A DNA stretch of 64,000 bases from Planotetraspora sp. A-T 1434 (GCF_025420585.1 NZ_JAOEGB010000006.1:232661-296660), one strand, 5' to 3'. Positions 35,010-44,638 are shown, counted from the first letter of the stretch. Translations and numbers: made by a program. The notes: generated by a model from the sequence alone, not told the origin.

Positions 35010-35505
35010 TTGCTCTGTCTCAGTGTGCCACGCATGGCACGGTCACCATTGTGCACGATTCCGGCAAATCCCGCTCTACCGGGCCCCAGTGTCGTAAACC
35101 ACAGTGTCGTGAACCACAGTGCCGTACGCCACAGCATGGCTCCGGCGATCGGCGGGGCGCACGGTGAGAGCCCCCACGCGTGGGCGCTCGATCGGGAACA
35201 CACCCGCCAACGGGCGGGCCGCGGGGGTCTTGACGCCATTTCGCGGGTGGTGAGGACTGTCTCTGGGGCGTCCAAGTTGTGTCACGAAATCAAGACACAG
35301 GAGCCGCCATGTAATATGCAGTGTCACGGTGACATCCACCGAGGTCAACGGGCTTCCGGACACAAGCTGATTTACTTTGGACAACGAAGCAGGCAAAAAC
35401 CCGAATGCTCCGGCGGAGCGATTGACCCTCGCGAAATAAGTTGCCAAGGTTCCCTTCAAGTCGGATTTCTCCGATCGTTAAAGGTCCATCTGGGAGCACC
35501 GCACC
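35010..35505. other. 496-bp non-coding region between rib leader and ABC importer
   Basis: No convincing gene. It holds a perfect 6+4+6 inverted repeat GTGCCA/TGGCAC (35025-35040) near the expected rib operon transcription start, a 15-bp tandem repeat (35087-35146), and towards the right an AT-richer stretch (35300-35480) with TTGACC at about 35423 that may serve as -35 for the importer operon. Short frames here have repetitive or unlikely protein content. Confidence 0.6.
35087..35146. repeat. 15-bp tandem repeat, about four units
   Basis: CAGTGTCGT(A/G)AACCA units begin at 35087, 35102, 35117 and, more degenerate, 35132. Exact 15-bp period. No stem and no coding function seen. Confidence 0.75.
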
Positions 35506-36528
35506 ATGACGTTCCCCTCCCCGGCCACGACCGCCACCGCCACGGACGCCGACGACTCCGTGACCGGAGTGGCCGAGCCGGCCCCCGCCATCGTCGGCCG
35601 CTCGCCCGGCCAGCTGATGTGGCGGCGTTTCCGCCGGGACAAGACGGGAGTGATCTCGGCCGTCATCGTCCTGTTCTTCGTCCTGGTCGCCCTCGCCGCG
35701 CCGCTCATCTCCGCCTTGTACGGCAAGGACCCCGACACGACCTACGGTCTCGACAACCCCGGGCTTCTCAACGACTATGGCAATCCGGTCCTGCCCAATG
35801 GCGGCATGAGCTCGGACTTCTGGTTCGGAATCGAGCCCAGCCTGGGCCGGGACGTCTTCATGCAGCTCGTGTACGGCATCCGCACGTCGCTGTCGATCGC
35901 GCTGGCGGCGACGGTGGCGACGACGGTGATCGGCATCGTGGTGGGCATCGTGGCGGGCTACGCGGGCGGCCGGACGGACTACTTCATCGGCCGGACGATC
36001 GACGTCCTGCTGTCGTTTCCATCGACGCTCTTCATCATCGCGTTCATGCCCGTGGTGGAGAACCTCCTGGTGAAGCCGGACGAGGAGACGCCGACCTGGC
36101 TGCGAGCCGCCGCTCTGATCATCTTTCTGACGGTCTTCGGCTGGGCCGGGCTGGCTCGCCTGCTGCGCGGCAACGTGCTGTCGCTACGGGAGCGTGAGTT
36201 CGTCGAGGCGGCCAGGGTGACCGGAGCCTCGCCGACCCGGATCATCTTCAAGGAATTGCTGCCGAACCTGTGGACGCCGATCCTCATCCAGTCGACGCTC
36301 CTGCTCCCGGCGCTGGTCACCTCCGAGGCCGCGCTCTCGTTCCTGGGCGTCGGCATGATCGAGCCGGTCCCCGACTGGGGCCGCATGTTCCTGCGCGGGA
36401 CCGAGGTCTACCAGACAGACATCACCTACCTGATGTTCCCCGGCATCGCCCTTCTGATCTTTGTCGTGGCCTTCAACCTGCTGGGCGACTCGGTCCGGGA
36501 TGCCTTCGACCCCAAGATCAGACGTTGA
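35506..36528 (+). CDS. Oligopeptide-type ABC permease (DppC/OppC-like)
   Basis: A 340-residue permease with an N-terminal Pro/Ala/Thr tail, then WRRFRRDKTGVISAVIVLFFVLVALAAPLI, the OppC_N segment, and five further helices. The EAA loop is EAARVTGASPTRIIFKELLPNLWTPILIQ. LGRDVFMQLVYGIRTSLSIALAATV is typical of DppC/OppC. ATG 35506 has GGGAG 10 bases upstream. Unusually this gene comes first in the operon; the usual order is binding protein, B, C, D, F. Together with the next four genes it makes a complete importer for di/oligopeptides or a related solute. Confidence 0.92.
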   Translation: MTFPSPATTATATDADDSVTGVAEPAPAIVGRSPGQLMWRRFRRDKTGVISAVIVLFFVLVALAAPLISALYGKDPDTTYGLDNPGLLNDYGNPVLPNGGMSSDFWFGIEPSLGRDVFMQLVYGIRTSLSIALAATVATTVIGIVVGIVAGYAGGRTDYFIGRTIDVLLSFPSTLFIIAFMPVVENLLVKPDEETPTWLRAAALIIFLTVFGWAGLARLLRGNVLSLREREFVEAARVTGASPTRIIFKELLPNLWTPILIQSTLLLPALVTSEAALSFLGVGMIEPVPDWGRMFLRGTEVYQTDITYLMFPGIALLIFVVAFNLLGDSVRDAFDPKIRR

Positions 36529-36566
36529 CCACCCAGCCCCCTCACATATCTATGACCAGGAGTGAA

Positions 36567-38348
36567 ATGTCACGACGAAAGCGGTCCGCTCTGGCCGTGC
36601 TCGCCATCGGGTCCCTCGCGCTCGCGACGGCGTGCGCCAAGGGAAACGCCGGCGCGCCGGCCACCAGCTCCGCTCCCACCGCGTCGAAGACCGATCTGGT
36701 GCAGCTCTTCACCCCCGCGAAGGTCTCCATCGGCACGGCGGATGACTCCAAGGGCCCGGCCATCCCGCCGGAGGGCGTCGTCAAGGGCGGAACGGTCAAC
36801 ATGATCGACCGCGACGACTACGCCCACCTCGACCCGGGCCGCATCTACGACAACGTCGCGGCCAACTTCTCCCTCCTGATCACCCGCCAGCTCACCGGCT
36901 ACAAGCGGGTCGCCAAGGGCGAGTACAAGGTCGTCGGCGACCTCGCCACCGACACGGGCCAGTCGTCCGAAGGCGGCAAGACCTGGAAGTTCACCCTCAA
37001 GGACGGGGTGAAGTGGCAGGACGGCAGCCCGATCACCTCCGGCGACGTGAAGTGGTCCATCGAGCGGCTGTTCGCGCCGTTCATCACCGAGGGCCCGCCG
37101 TACATCCAGCAGTGGCTCACCCAGGAGGACTACAAGAAGGCCTACGGCGGGCCGTACGGCGGCAAGGAACTCGACGGCATCGAGACGCCCGATGACAAGA
37201 CCGTCGTCTTCCACTTCAAGTCGCCGCACGCGGACGCCAACTACGCCCTCGCGATGACCGGCTACGGCATCGTCCCCAAGGCCAAGGACACCAAGGAGAA
37301 GTACGACAAGGAGCCCTTCTCCAGCGGGCCGTACATCATCGCCAAGCACACCGTCGACAAGTCGATGGACCTGGAGCGCAACCCCAACTGGGACGCGGCC
37401 TCCGACCCGATCCGCGGCGCCTACCCCGACAAGTGGCACCTCGAGTTCGGCTACCAGTCCCTGCCGGTCACCGACCGGTTCATCGCCGACACGGGTGACG
37501 ACAAGAAGACGTTCAGCTTCTACACCCACGTCAACGCCGAGCGGGTCCAGCAGGTCCTGGAGAACCCGAGCCTGCAGTCGCGGGTGCTCAGACAGCCCTC
37601 GCCGTACGCGAACTACTACTACTTCAACCTCGACCGGGTGAAGGACATCAAGATCCGCCAGGCCATCGCCTACGCCTGGCCGACGAAGCAGATCCAGCAG
37701 ATCACGGGAGGCCCCAACGTCTCGGTGATCAGCACCACGATCCTCAACCCGAGCGTGTCGGGCTGGCAGGACTACGACCTCTTCGGCGTCAAGCAGAACC
37801 CGAGCGGCAACGTGGAAAAGGCGAAGGAACTGCTCGCGTCGTCCAGCAACCCGAAGCCGACGATCGTGTACGGCTACAACAACACTCCCACCGAGCAGCG
37901 CGTCACGGTCGCGATCAAGAACCAGCTCGCCAAGATCGGTGTGAACGTGGTGGCCAAGCCGATGGACACCAAGACCTACTACGACGCGATCGGCAAGGTG
38001 GACAACGGTCTGGACATGTACTGGGCCGGCTGGGGGGCCGACTGGCCGACGGCCGCGACGGTGTTCCCCGTCATCTTCGGGCCCATCGCCGACGGCGGCT
38101 ACAACCAGTCGCACCTCAAGGATCCGGCCATCAAGGCGGAGATCGACCGCATCATGAACCTCTCCGACGCCAACGAGGCCAACAAGGCGTGGGGCGAGCT
38201 CGACAAGAAGATCATGGAGACGGTCACCCCGGGCGTCCCCGCGCTGAACGACGTCGGCCTCCAGCTTCACGGGTCGCTCGTCGGCGGCGCGGAGACGGAC
38301 CCGATCAGCTGGGTCGTCTCGCCGAACACCATCTTCGTGAAGCAGTAG
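36567..38348 (+). CDS. Family 5 extracellular solute-binding lipoprotein
   Basis: A 593-residue SBP_bac_5 protein. The signal SRRKRSALAVLAIGSLALATAC ends in a lipobox-like LATAC, so it is probably a lipoprotein. WKFTLKDGVKWQDGSPITSGDVKWSIERLF near residue 140 is the family signature, and IRQAIAYAWP and DMYWAGWGADWPTAATVFPVIFG are further conserved blocks. ATG 36567 is chosen for the AGGAG 4 bases upstream; ATG 36552 is an alternative. It is followed by a strong hairpin and tandem repeats before the next permease gene, so its mRNA may be more abundant than those of the other subunits. Confidence 0.92.
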   Translation: MSRRKRSALAVLAIGSLALATACAKGNAGAPATSSAPTASKTDLVQLFTPAKVSIGTADDSKGPAIPPEGVVKGGTVNMIDRDDYAHLDPGRIYDNVAANFSLLITRQLTGYKRVAKGEYKVVGDLATDTGQSSEGGKTWKFTLKDGVKWQDGSPITSGDVKWSIERLFAPFITEGPPYIQQWLTQEDYKKAYGGPYGGKELDGIETPDDKTVVFHFKSPHADANYALAMTGYGIVPKAKDTKEKYDKEPFSSGPYIIAKHTVDKSMDLERNPNWDAASDPIRGAYPDKWHLEFGYQSLPVTDRFIADTGDDKKTFSFYTHVNAERVQQVLENPSLQSRVLRQPSPYANYYYFNLDRVKDIKIRQAIAYAWPTKQIQQITGGPNVSVISTTILNPSVSGWQDYDLFGVKQNPSGNVEKAKELLASSSNPKPTIVYGYNNTPTEQRVTVAIKNQLAKIGVNVVAKPMDTKTYYDAIGKVDNGLDMYWAGWGADWPTAATVFPVIFGPIADGGYNQSHLKDPAIKAEIDRIMNLSDANEANKAWGELDKKIMETVTPGVPALNDVGLQLHGSLVGGAETDPISWVVSPNTIFVKQ

Positions 38349-38359
38349 CACTCCCGGCT

Positions 38360-38384
38360 CCGGGGCGCCCGTCCGGCGCCCCGG
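38360..38384 (+). terminator. Strong intercistronic hairpin after the binding-protein gene
   Basis: CCGGGGCGCC and GGCGCCCCGG form a perfect 10-bp GC stem with loop CGTCC, 12 bp past the stop. No U-tract follows, so it may be a partial terminator or a 3' stabiliser raising the level of the binding-protein message, as is common in such operons. Confidence 0.65.
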
Positions 38385-38385
38385 G

Positions 38386-38466
38386 ACCTTACAAGTGAGA
38401 CCGCGTACCTACAAGCGAGACCGCGCACCTACAAGCGAGACCGCGCACCTACAAGCGAGACCGACA
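38386..38466 (+). repeat. Four tandem 20-bp repeats before dppB-like gene
   Basis: ACCTACAAGCGAGACCGCGC units start at 38407, 38427 and 38447, preceded by a divergent copy at 38386 with one extra base. They fill almost the whole gap between hairpin and ATG 38471. Units 2 and 3 are identical, so the array is recent or maintained. Confidence 0.9.
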
Positions 38467-38470
38467 GGCC

Positions 38471-39451
38471 ATGCTGCGATTCCTGACACGCCGTACCATC
38501 GGCGCGGCGGTGATCCTCCTGATCATCGCCGCGGTGACGTTCTTTCTCTTCTTCGCCGTTCCCGCGGACCCGGCGCGGCTGGCCTGCGGGAAAATCTGCC
38601 CGCCCGAGACTCTCGCCCAGGCGCGGCACAACCTCGGGCTGGACCAGCCGATCTTCGTCCAGTTCGTGGAGTGGCTCGCCGGGGTCTTCGTCGGCCGCGA
38701 CTACGACGGGCTGGGGCACTGCCCGGCGCCCTGCCTGGGATACTCGTTCGTCAACCACGCCCCGGTCTTCGACACGATCGTGGACCGGATGCCGGTGACG
38801 ATCTCGCTGACGCTCGGCTCGGCGATCATCTTTCTGCTGTTCGGCGTGAGCACCGGCGTCGTGGCGGCCCTCAACCAGGGAAAGGCGCTCGACAAGATCG
38901 CCAGCGTCTCGTCCCTGATCGGCGCGTCGGTGCAGATCTACTTCGTCGGCACGCTGGCCATGTACTTCCTCGTGTTCCAGTGGGACGTGATCGAACGACC
39001 GCGGTACGTGCCGTTCACGGACAATCCCCTGCAGTGGGCCTACGGGCTCCTGCTGCCGTGGATCGTGCTGGCGATCATCTTCACCGCCAACTACACCCGC
39101 ATGACCCGCTCGACCATGGTGGAGCAGCTCGGCGAGGACTACGTCCGTACGGCCCGCGCGAAGGGGATGCCTGCCCGCACGGTCATCACACGGTTCGCGC
39201 TTCGGGGCACCCTCACCCCCATCGTAACGATCTTCGGCATCGACGTCGGCACCCTCATCGGGGGCGCCATCATCACGGAGACCACGTTCAGCCTGCAGGG
39301 CATCGGCCGCCTCTCGATCCAGGCGGTGGTCAACTCGGACCTGCCCATGCTGATGGCGACGGTGCTGCTCGCCGCCGCCGCGATCGTCGTCTTCAACGTC
39401 ATCGTGGACGCGCTCTACGCGGTCATCGACCCGCGCGTCCGCCTCAGCTAG
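38471..39451 (+). CDS. Oligopeptide-type ABC permease (DppB/OppB-like)
   Basis: A 326-residue permease. FLTRRTIGAAVILLIIAAVTFFLFFAVPADPARL is the OppB N-terminus, and ARHNLGLDQPIFVQFVEWLAGVFVGRDYDG follows. The EAA loop is EDYVRTARAKGMPARTVITRFALRGTLTPIVT, and IDVGTLIGGAIITETTFSLQGIGRL is the typical C-terminal block. A pair of Cys residues (LACGKICP) and GHCPAPCLGYS in the first external loop is unusual and could form a disulfide. It partners the DppC-like subunit encoded before the binding protein. Confidence 0.92.
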   Translation: MLRFLTRRTIGAAVILLIIAAVTFFLFFAVPADPARLACGKICPPETLAQARHNLGLDQPIFVQFVEWLAGVFVGRDYDGLGHCPAPCLGYSFVNHAPVFDTIVDRMPVTISLTLGSAIIFLLFGVSTGVVAALNQGKALDKIASVSSLIGASVQIYFVGTLAMYFLVFQWDVIERPRYVPFTDNPLQWAYGLLLPWIVLAIIFTANYTRMTRSTMVEQLGEDYVRTARAKGMPARTVITRFALRGTLTPIVTIFGIDVGTLIGGAIITETTFSLQGIGRLSIQAVVNSDLPMLMATVLLAAAAIVVFNVIVDALYAVIDPRVRLS

Positions 39452-39461
39452 GAGTCACCGC

Positions 39462-40520
39462 TTGACCGCCGTCACACTCTCCGAGAGCAGCTCCGGCCGC
39501 CGGGGCGACTCCTTCCTTTCCGTCCAGGATCTGCACGTCTCCTTCCGGACGGAGGACGGCATGGTCAAGGCGGTGGACGGGCTCTCCTTCGAGCTGGAGA
39601 AGGGCACGACGCTCGGCATCGTCGGCGAGTCCGGCTCGGGCAAGTCTGTGACCAACCTGGCCGTCCTCGGCCTGCACAATCCCGAGCACACCGACATCCA
39701 CGGCGAGATCTGGTTCGAGGACCGGGAGCTGATCGGGGCGAGCCGTACGGACCTCGAGAAGCTGCGGGGCAACCGGATCGCCATGATCTTCCAGGACCCG
39801 CTGACCGCGCTGTCGCCGTTCCACACGGTCGGCCGCCAGATCGGCGAGGTCTACCGCAGGCACAGAGGCGCGAGCAAGCGCGAGGCGCGCGACCGCGCGG
39901 TCGAGATGCTGGAGCGCGTCGGCATCCCGAACGCCAAGACCCGCGTGGACGACTACCCGCACCACTTCTCCGGCGGCATGCGGCAGCGCGTCATGATCGC
40001 CATGGCCCTCGTCTGCGACCCGGCGCTCCTGATCGCGGACGAGCCGACCACGGCGCTCGACGTGACCGTGCAGGCGCAGATCCTCGACCTGCTGAAGGAC
40101 CTGCAGCAGCAGACGGGCACCGCCATCATCCTGATCACCCACGATCTCGGCGTGGTCGCCCGGACGGCCCACAACATCCTGGTCATGTACGCCGGGAGAG
40201 CCGCCGAGCGGGGGACCGTGCGGGAGGTCCTCGGCTCGCCCCGGCACCCGTACACCTGGGGCCTGCTCTCCTCGGTGCCCAAGCTGGGCGGGCCGGTGGA
40301 CGTCCCGCTGACCCCGATCAGGGGCACCCCGCCGAGCCTGCTGAGCCCGCCGGCGGGCTGCCCGTTCCATCCCCGGTGCGACTACCCCGAACTGGCCGGG
40401 CCGGAGCTCTGCCTCCACCAGCGGCCGAGCCTGTCCCCCGAGACCGGGCACGGCGACGCGTGCTATCTCACGCTCGCGCAGAAGCAGGAAATCCTCACGC
40501 AGATCAAGGAAAAGCCGTGA
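39462..40520 (+). CDS. Oligopeptide-type ABC ATPase (DppD/OppD-like)
   Basis: A 352-residue ATPase. Walker A is GESGSGKSV (about residues 55-63), signature [14 protein letters not shown], Walker [14 protein letters not shown], and switch [11 protein letters not shown]. The C-terminal oligo_HPY domain holds [19 protein letters not shown], where Cys residues may bind an Fe-S cluster as in some Dpp systems. TTG 39462 is the only sensible start and has AGGAG 7 bases upstream. Its stop overlaps the next gene as GTGA. Confidence 0.94.
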   Translation: MTAVTLSESSSGRRGDSFLSVQDLHVSFRTEDGMVKAVDGLSFELEKGTTLGIVGESGSGKSVTNLAVLGLHNPEHTDIHGEIWFEDRELIGASRTDLEKLRGNRIAMIFQDPLTALSPFHTVGRQIGEVYRRHRGASKREARDRAVEMLERVGIPNAKTRVDDYPHHFSGGMRQRVMIAMALVCDPALLIADEPTTALDVTVQAQILDLLKDLQQQTGTAIILITHDLGVVARTAHNILVMYAGRAAERGTVREVLGSPRHPYTWGLLSSVPKLGGPVDVPLTPIRGTPPSLLSPPAGCPFHPRCDYPELAGPELCLHQRPSLSPETGHGDACYLTLAQKQEILTQIKEKP

Positions 40521-41548
40521 CCACGCCGCTGCTGGAACTCCAGGGCCTGACCAAGTACTTCCCGGTCATGGGTGGCTTCATCCTCAAGCGCCAGATCGGC
40601 AACGTGCACGCCGTGGACGGGATCGACCTGACCGTGGGGTCGGGTGAGGCCGTCGGCCTCGTCGGCGAGTCGGGCTGTGGCAAGTCCACCACCGGACGGC
40701 TGGCCGCGCGGCTGCTGGAGCCGACCGCCGGCAAGATCCTTTACCAGGGCGACGACATCGCCCACAGCTCGCGGCGGGAGCTGAAGCCGATCAGGCCCGA
40801 GATCCAGATGATCTTCCAGGACCCCTACAGCTCGCTCAACCCCCGGCAGACCGTGGGCACGATCATCCGGGGCCCGATGGAGATCAACGGCATCGACCCG
40901 GAGGGCGGGCGGAAGAGGCGCGCCCAGGAGCTACTGGAGATCGTCGGCCTCAACCCGGAGCACTACAACCGGTTCCCGCACGAGTTCTCCGGCGGGCAGC
41001 GCCAGCGCATCGGCGTGGCGAGGGCGCTCGCGCTCGACCCAAAGCTCATCATCGCCGACGAGCCCGTGTCGGCGCTCGACGTGTCCATCCAGGCCCAGGT
41101 GGTCAACCTGCTGCGGGACCTGCAGCGCGACCTCGGCATCGCGTTCCTGTTCATCGCCCACGACCTCGCCGTGGTAAGGCACTTCTCCCAGCGCGTCGCG
41201 GTCATGTACCTCGGCAACATCGTGGAGGTCGGCGACCGCCAGTCCATCTACGAGCGCCCGCGCCACCCGTACACGCACGCTTTGCTGTCGGCCGTGCCCG
41301 AGCCGGACGTGTCGGGCGAGCCGCGCGAGCGGATCCGCCTGGCGGGCGACGTGCCGTCCCCCATCGACCCGCCGTCGGGCTGCCGCTTCCGCACCCGCTG
41401 CTGGAAGGCGCAAGAGAGGTGCGCCCAGGAGGCGCCGCCGCTGGTCCGGCTGAGCGGCAACCGCGAGGGTCACCTCACCGCCTGCCACTTCCCCGAGGCC
41501 CCCACGATCCACGGCGAGGACGTGGTCCTGGACCCCGCCCTCGCCTGA
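40517..41548 (+). CDS. Oligopeptide-type ABC ATPase (DppF/OppF-like)
   Basis: A 343-residue ATPase and partner of the preceding one. [28 protein letters not shown] is the OppF start; Walker A is GESGCGKST, signature [16 protein letters not shown], Walker [14 protein letters not shown]. The C-terminal extension contains [21 protein letters not shown] 40517 overlaps the previous stop. Last gene of the importer operon; the stop region is part of an imperfect duplication (CGCCTGA..GTAC at 41542 and 41564). Confidence 0.94.
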   Translation: MTTPLLELQGLTKYFPVMGGFILKRQIGNVHAVDGIDLTVGSGEAVGLVGESGCGKSTTGRLAARLLEPTAGKILYQGDDIAHSSRRELKPIRPEIQMIFQDPYSSLNPRQTVGTIIRGPMEINGIDPEGGRKRRAQELLEIVGLNPEHYNRFPHEFSGGQRQRIGVARALALDPKLIIADEPVSALDVSIQAQVVNLLRDLQRDLGIAFLFIAHDLAVVRHFSQRVAVMYLGNIVEVGDRQSIYERPRHPYTHALLSAVPEPDVSGEPRERIRLAGDVPSPIDPPSGCRFRTRCWKAQERCAQEAPPLVRLSGNREGHLTACHFPEAPTIHGEDVVLDPALA

Positions 41549-41626
41549 AGTACGGCGCCGCCGCCTGAGTACAGCGCGGCCGCGCCCAGGGAACTGCGGC
41601 GGCGGGCCGGACGGACCCGGACCGGT

Positions 41627-41642
41627 CGGCCGCGTGCGGCCG
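41627..41642. terminator. Hairpin between converging oppF-like and rpe genes
   Basis: CGGCCGC and GCGGCCG form a 7-bp stem with a 2-base gap (GT), 80 bp past the oppF-like stop and 6 bp past the rpe stop. Could serve either transcript. No T-run on the plus strand. Confidence 0.35.
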
Positions 41643-41647
41643 CTTGC

Positions 41648-42307
41648 TCAGGCGTTCTCCGCCAGGGCGCGGAGGTTGCGTACGGCCTGGGCCGGGTCGT
41701 CGGCCCCGTAGACGGCGTTCCCGGCGACGAAGACGTCGGCTCCCGCCTCGGCGCAGCGCTCGATGGTCTCGGCGGACACGCCGCCGTCCACCTGGAGCCA
41801 CACCTCGCCGCCGTGCTTGTCGATCAGTGCCCGGGCCCGGGACACCTTGGGCAGCACGACGTCCAGGAACCGCTGGCCGCCGAAGCCCGGCTCGACGGTC
41901 ATGACCAGCAGCATGTCGATCTCGGGCAGCAGGTCCTCGTACTGCTCGACCGCCGTGGCGGGGTTCACCGCGAAGCCCGCCCTGGCCCCCGCCGCGCGGA
42001 TCGCCCGGAGCGTGCGGATGGCGGCCTTCGCCGCTTCGGCGTGGATCGTGACGCTGCCCGCGCCGGCCTCGGCGTAGCCCGGCGCCCACCGGTCCGGGTC
42101 CTCGATCATGAGGTGGCAGTCGATCGGCGTCGAGGTCGCCTTGAGAAGCGCCTCGACGACGGGCAGGCCGATCGTGAGGTTCGGCACGAAGTGGTTGTCC
42201 ATGACGTCCACGTGCAGCCAGTCGGCGACGCCCTCCACCCGGGCGGCCTCGTCGGCGAGGCGGGCGAAGTCGGCGGACAGGATGCTGGGCGAGATCTGTA
42301 CGGCCAT
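41648..42307 (-). CDS. rpe: Ribulose-phosphate 3-epimerase
   Basis: A 219-residue TIM-barrel metalloenzyme interconverting ribulose-5-phosphate and xylulose-5-phosphate. [17 protein letters not shown] is the family start; [18 protein letters not shown] and DCHLMIEDP carry metal-binding and catalytic residues (His and Asp), [20 protein letters not shown] closes the active-site loop and [16 protein letters not shown] holds the second catalytic Asp. It starts 12 bp after the rsmB stop. It is last in the def-fmt-rsmB-rpe run. Confidence 0.97.
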   Translation of the reverse strand: MAVQISPSILSADFARLADEAARVEGVADWLHVDVMDNHFVPNLTIGLPVVEALLKATSTPIDCHLMIEDPDRWAPGYAEAGAGSVTIHAEAAKAAIRTLRAIRAAGARAGFAVNPATAVEQYEDLLPEIDMLLVMTVEPGFGGQRFLDVVLPKVSRARALIDKHGGEVWLQVDGGVSAETIERCAEAGADVFVAGNAVYGADDPAQAVRNLRALAENA

Positions 42308-42319
42308 AGTGGCAGCAGT

Positions 42320-43708
42320 CTACGTACGGCGGAGCAGGGCCAGGAACATGGCGTCGGTGCCGTGCCGGTGCGGCCAGAACTGGACGTAGGGGCCGTCGCC
42401 GAGGTCCGGCACCTCGGGCAGGAACTCCCGCGCGTCCAGCAGCTCGGCCCGCCCGGCCACGTCGTCCACCACCGCGCGGGTCTCCGCGAGATGCGGCGAG
42501 CACGTGACGTACGCCACCACGCCGCCCGGCCGTACGGCGTCGAGCGCCGAGTCGAGCAACCGGCGCTGGAGCCCGGTCAGCTCGGGGATGCTGCGCGGGT
42601 CGCGCCGCCAGCGGGCCTCGGGCCGCCTGCGGAGGGCCCCGAGCCCCGTGCAGGGAGCGTCGAGCATGACCCGGTCGAAAGCGGCGGGGCGCCACGGCGG
42701 CTCGGTGCCGTCCGCGACGATCACCTTGGCCTCCCTGGTGGTGCCCCAGACGAGCCGGGCGCGGTGATACTGCACGTCGGAGGCGAGCAGGCGCGCCCCG
42801 TTCCGCACGGCGACGGCGTCGAGCAGCCCGGCCTTCCCGCCGGGGCCGGCGCACATGTCGAGCCAGCGCTCCCCGGCCTGGCCGTCCTCGGCGAGCGGCA
42901 CGCGGGTGAGGGCGAGGGCGACGAGTTGGCTCGCCTCGTCCTGCACGGCGGCGCGGGCCTCCCCGATGGCCGGGATCGCGCCGGGGTCGCCCTCGGTCAG
43001 GTAGACGCCGTACGGCGAGTAGGCGGCCGGCTCGGCGCCCGCCGCGACCAGCTCGCCGACCGAGCAACGGCCCGGCCGGGCCACCAGGGCGACGCGCGGT
43101 CGCTCGTTGTCGGCCTCCAGGAGGGCGGCGGTCTCGTCCACGCCGCCGCCGAGCGCGTCGCGCAGGGCCGTGACGATCCAGCGGGGATGGCTGTAGGTGA
43201 CCGAGAGGTTGCCGACCGGGTCCTGCTCGCGCGGCGGGGCGACGATGGCCAGCCACTCCTCCAGCGTCCGGCCCGCGACCTTGCGCAGCACCGCGTTGGC
43301 GTAGCGGGACGGGCCCGCGCCGACGCGGAGCCGTACGAGATCGATGGTCGCGCTGACCGCCGCGTGAGGCGGGATGCGGGTCTTGAGCAGCTGGTGGACG
43401 CCGAGCCTGATCGCGTCGAGCAACGGCGGGTCCACGTTCTCCGGGGCGCGGTCGCTGCACGCCGCGATGATCTCGTCGTAGGTGCCGAGCCCGCGCAGCG
43501 TGCCGTAGGCCAGCTCGGTGGCGAGGGCGGCGTCGCGGCCGCTGACGCGCCGCTGCCGGAGCAGCGTCGGCATCAGCAGGTTGGCGTAGGCGTCCCGCTC
43601 GTCGACGGCCCTCATCAGGTCGTAGGCGGCGTTGCGGGCCTCGTCCCTCGTGGGGCGGGGCGGGCGGCGGCGGCCCTTGGGGCGTCCTTCCTGGCTGTTC
43701 ACGGTCAC
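42320..43708 (-). CDS. rsmB: 16S rRNA m5C methyltransferase RsmB/Sun
   Basis: A 462-residue enzyme. The N-terminal half is the NusB-like RNA-binding domain (NAAYDLMRAVDERDAYANLLMPTLLRQ...). The C-terminal half is the m5C methyltransferase: SAM motif WLDMCAGPGGKAGLLDAVA, the DAPCTGLGALRRRPEARW motif with one essential Cys, and YVTCSPHLAETRAVVDDV with the second. GTG 43708 abuts the fmt stop (TGAGTG). Usual neighbour of fmt and rpe in actinobacteria. Confidence 0.96.
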   Translation of the reverse strand: MTVNSQEGRPKGRRRPPRPTRDEARNAAYDLMRAVDERDAYANLLMPTLLRQRRVSGRDAALATELAYGTLRGLGTYDEIIAACSDRAPENVDPPLLDAIRLGVHQLLKTRIPPHAAVSATIDLVRLRVGAGPSRYANAVLRKVAGRTLEEWLAIVAPPREQDPVGNLSVTYSHPRWIVTALRDALGGGVDETAALLEADNERPRVALVARPGRCSVGELVAAGAEPAAYSPYGVYLTEGDPGAIPAIGEARAAVQDEASQLVALALTRVPLAEDGQAGERWLDMCAGPGGKAGLLDAVAVRNGARLLASDVQYHRARLVWGTTREAKVIVADGTEPPWRPAAFDRVMLDAPCTGLGALRRRPEARWRRDPRSIPELTGLQRRLLDSALDAVRPGGVVAYVTCSPHLAETRAVVDDVAGRAELLDAREFLPEVPDLGDGPYVQFWPHRHGTDAMFLALLRRT

Positions 43709-44638
43709 TCAGTCCAGCCGATCCTGGGCGGTGATCCGGACGCCGCGGGCCCACTCGCCGGCGGTCATGAGCCGCTTGCCCTGCGGCTGCACCTCCCCGA
43801 TCTCGACGGGGTGGCTGCCGGTGCCGGCCAGCACGCCGTTCTTGGAGGCGGCGATCTCGCCCGGGGCGAGCTTGTCCGCCTCCGGCGCGAGCCGTACGGG
43901 GCCGAGCTTGATCCGCTGGCCGCGGAACTCGGTCCACGCGCCGGGGGCCGGGGTGCAGGCGCGGACCAGCCGGTCCACCCGCATCGCGGGGGCCGCCCAG
44001 TCGACCCGCGCGTCCTCGACGCCGATCTTGGGCGCGAAGCTCACCCCGTCGGACGGCTGGGGCCTGGCCTCCAGCACACCGTCCTCAACGCCGTCCAGCG
44101 TCGCCAGGAGCAGCCCCGCGCCGGACTCGGCGAGCCGGGCCAGCAGGTCGCCGCTGGTGTCTTCGGAGCGGATCTCCTCGGTCACCACGCCGAAGACGGG
44201 CCCGGCGTCCAGTTCCTTGACGATCCGGAAGGTAGAGGCGCCGGTGATTTCGTCGCCGTGCAGTACGGCATGCTGGACCGGCGCCGCTCCACGCCAGGCC
44301 GGCAGCAATGAGAAATGCAGATTTATCCACCCATGGGGTGGAATATCGAGCGCCGCCTGCGGCAGCAATGCCCCATAAGCGACAACAGGGCAACAATCCG
44401 GATTTATCGCTCTAATGCGGTCGAGAAATTCGGGATCCCCGGCCTTCGTCGGCTTGAGCACCTCGATGCCCGACTCCTCGGCGAGCTGGGCCACCGGGCT
44501 GGGGTGGACCTTCCGTCCCCGGCCGGACTGCGCGTCCGGGCGGGTGACGACGGCCGCCACCTCATGGCGGGGCGAGTCCAGCACGGCCCGCAGCGACGGG
44601 AGCGCCGCGTCCGGAGTGCCGGCGAAGACCAGGCGCAC
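43709..44638 (-). CDS. fmt: Methionyl-tRNA formyltransferase
   Basis: A 309-residue enzyme that formylates initiator Met-t[23 protein letters not shown] is the N-terminus, [22 protein letters not shown] contains the conserved Asn/His region (here [13 protein letters not shown]), and [18 protein letters not shown] follows; the C-terminal OB-like domain is present. GTG 44638 has GGGAGGG upstream and shares one base with the def TAG stop. The open frame further upstream is not coding. A patch of lower GC (about 44290-44430) inside the gene is notable. Confidence 0.96.
   Translation of the reverse strand: MRLVFAGTPDAALPSLRAVLDSPRHEVAAVVTRPDAQSGRGRKVHPSPVAQLAEESGIEVLKPTKAGDPEFLDRIRAINPDCCPVVAYGALLPQAALDIPPHGWINLHFSLLPAWRGAAPVQHAVLHGDEITGASTFRIVKELDAGPVFGVVTEEIRSEDTSGDLLARLAESGAGLLLATLDGVEDGVLEARPQPSDGVSFAPKIGVEDARVDWAAPAMRVDRLVRACTPAPGAWTEFRGQRIKLGPVRLAPEADKLAPGEIAASKNGVLAGTGSHPVEIGEVQPQGKRLMTAGEWARGVRITAQDRLD

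Noticed and set aside
34988..35275. 95-codon minus-strand frame in the rib upstream region
   Set aside because: Its middle is simply the 15-bp repeat translated (LWFTTLWFTTL) and no ribosome site or homology is present.
41475..44311. Long frames (820 and 832 codons) on both strands over rpe, rsmB and fmt
   Set aside because: They lie out of frame with or antisense to clear housekeeping genes and carry no motif.
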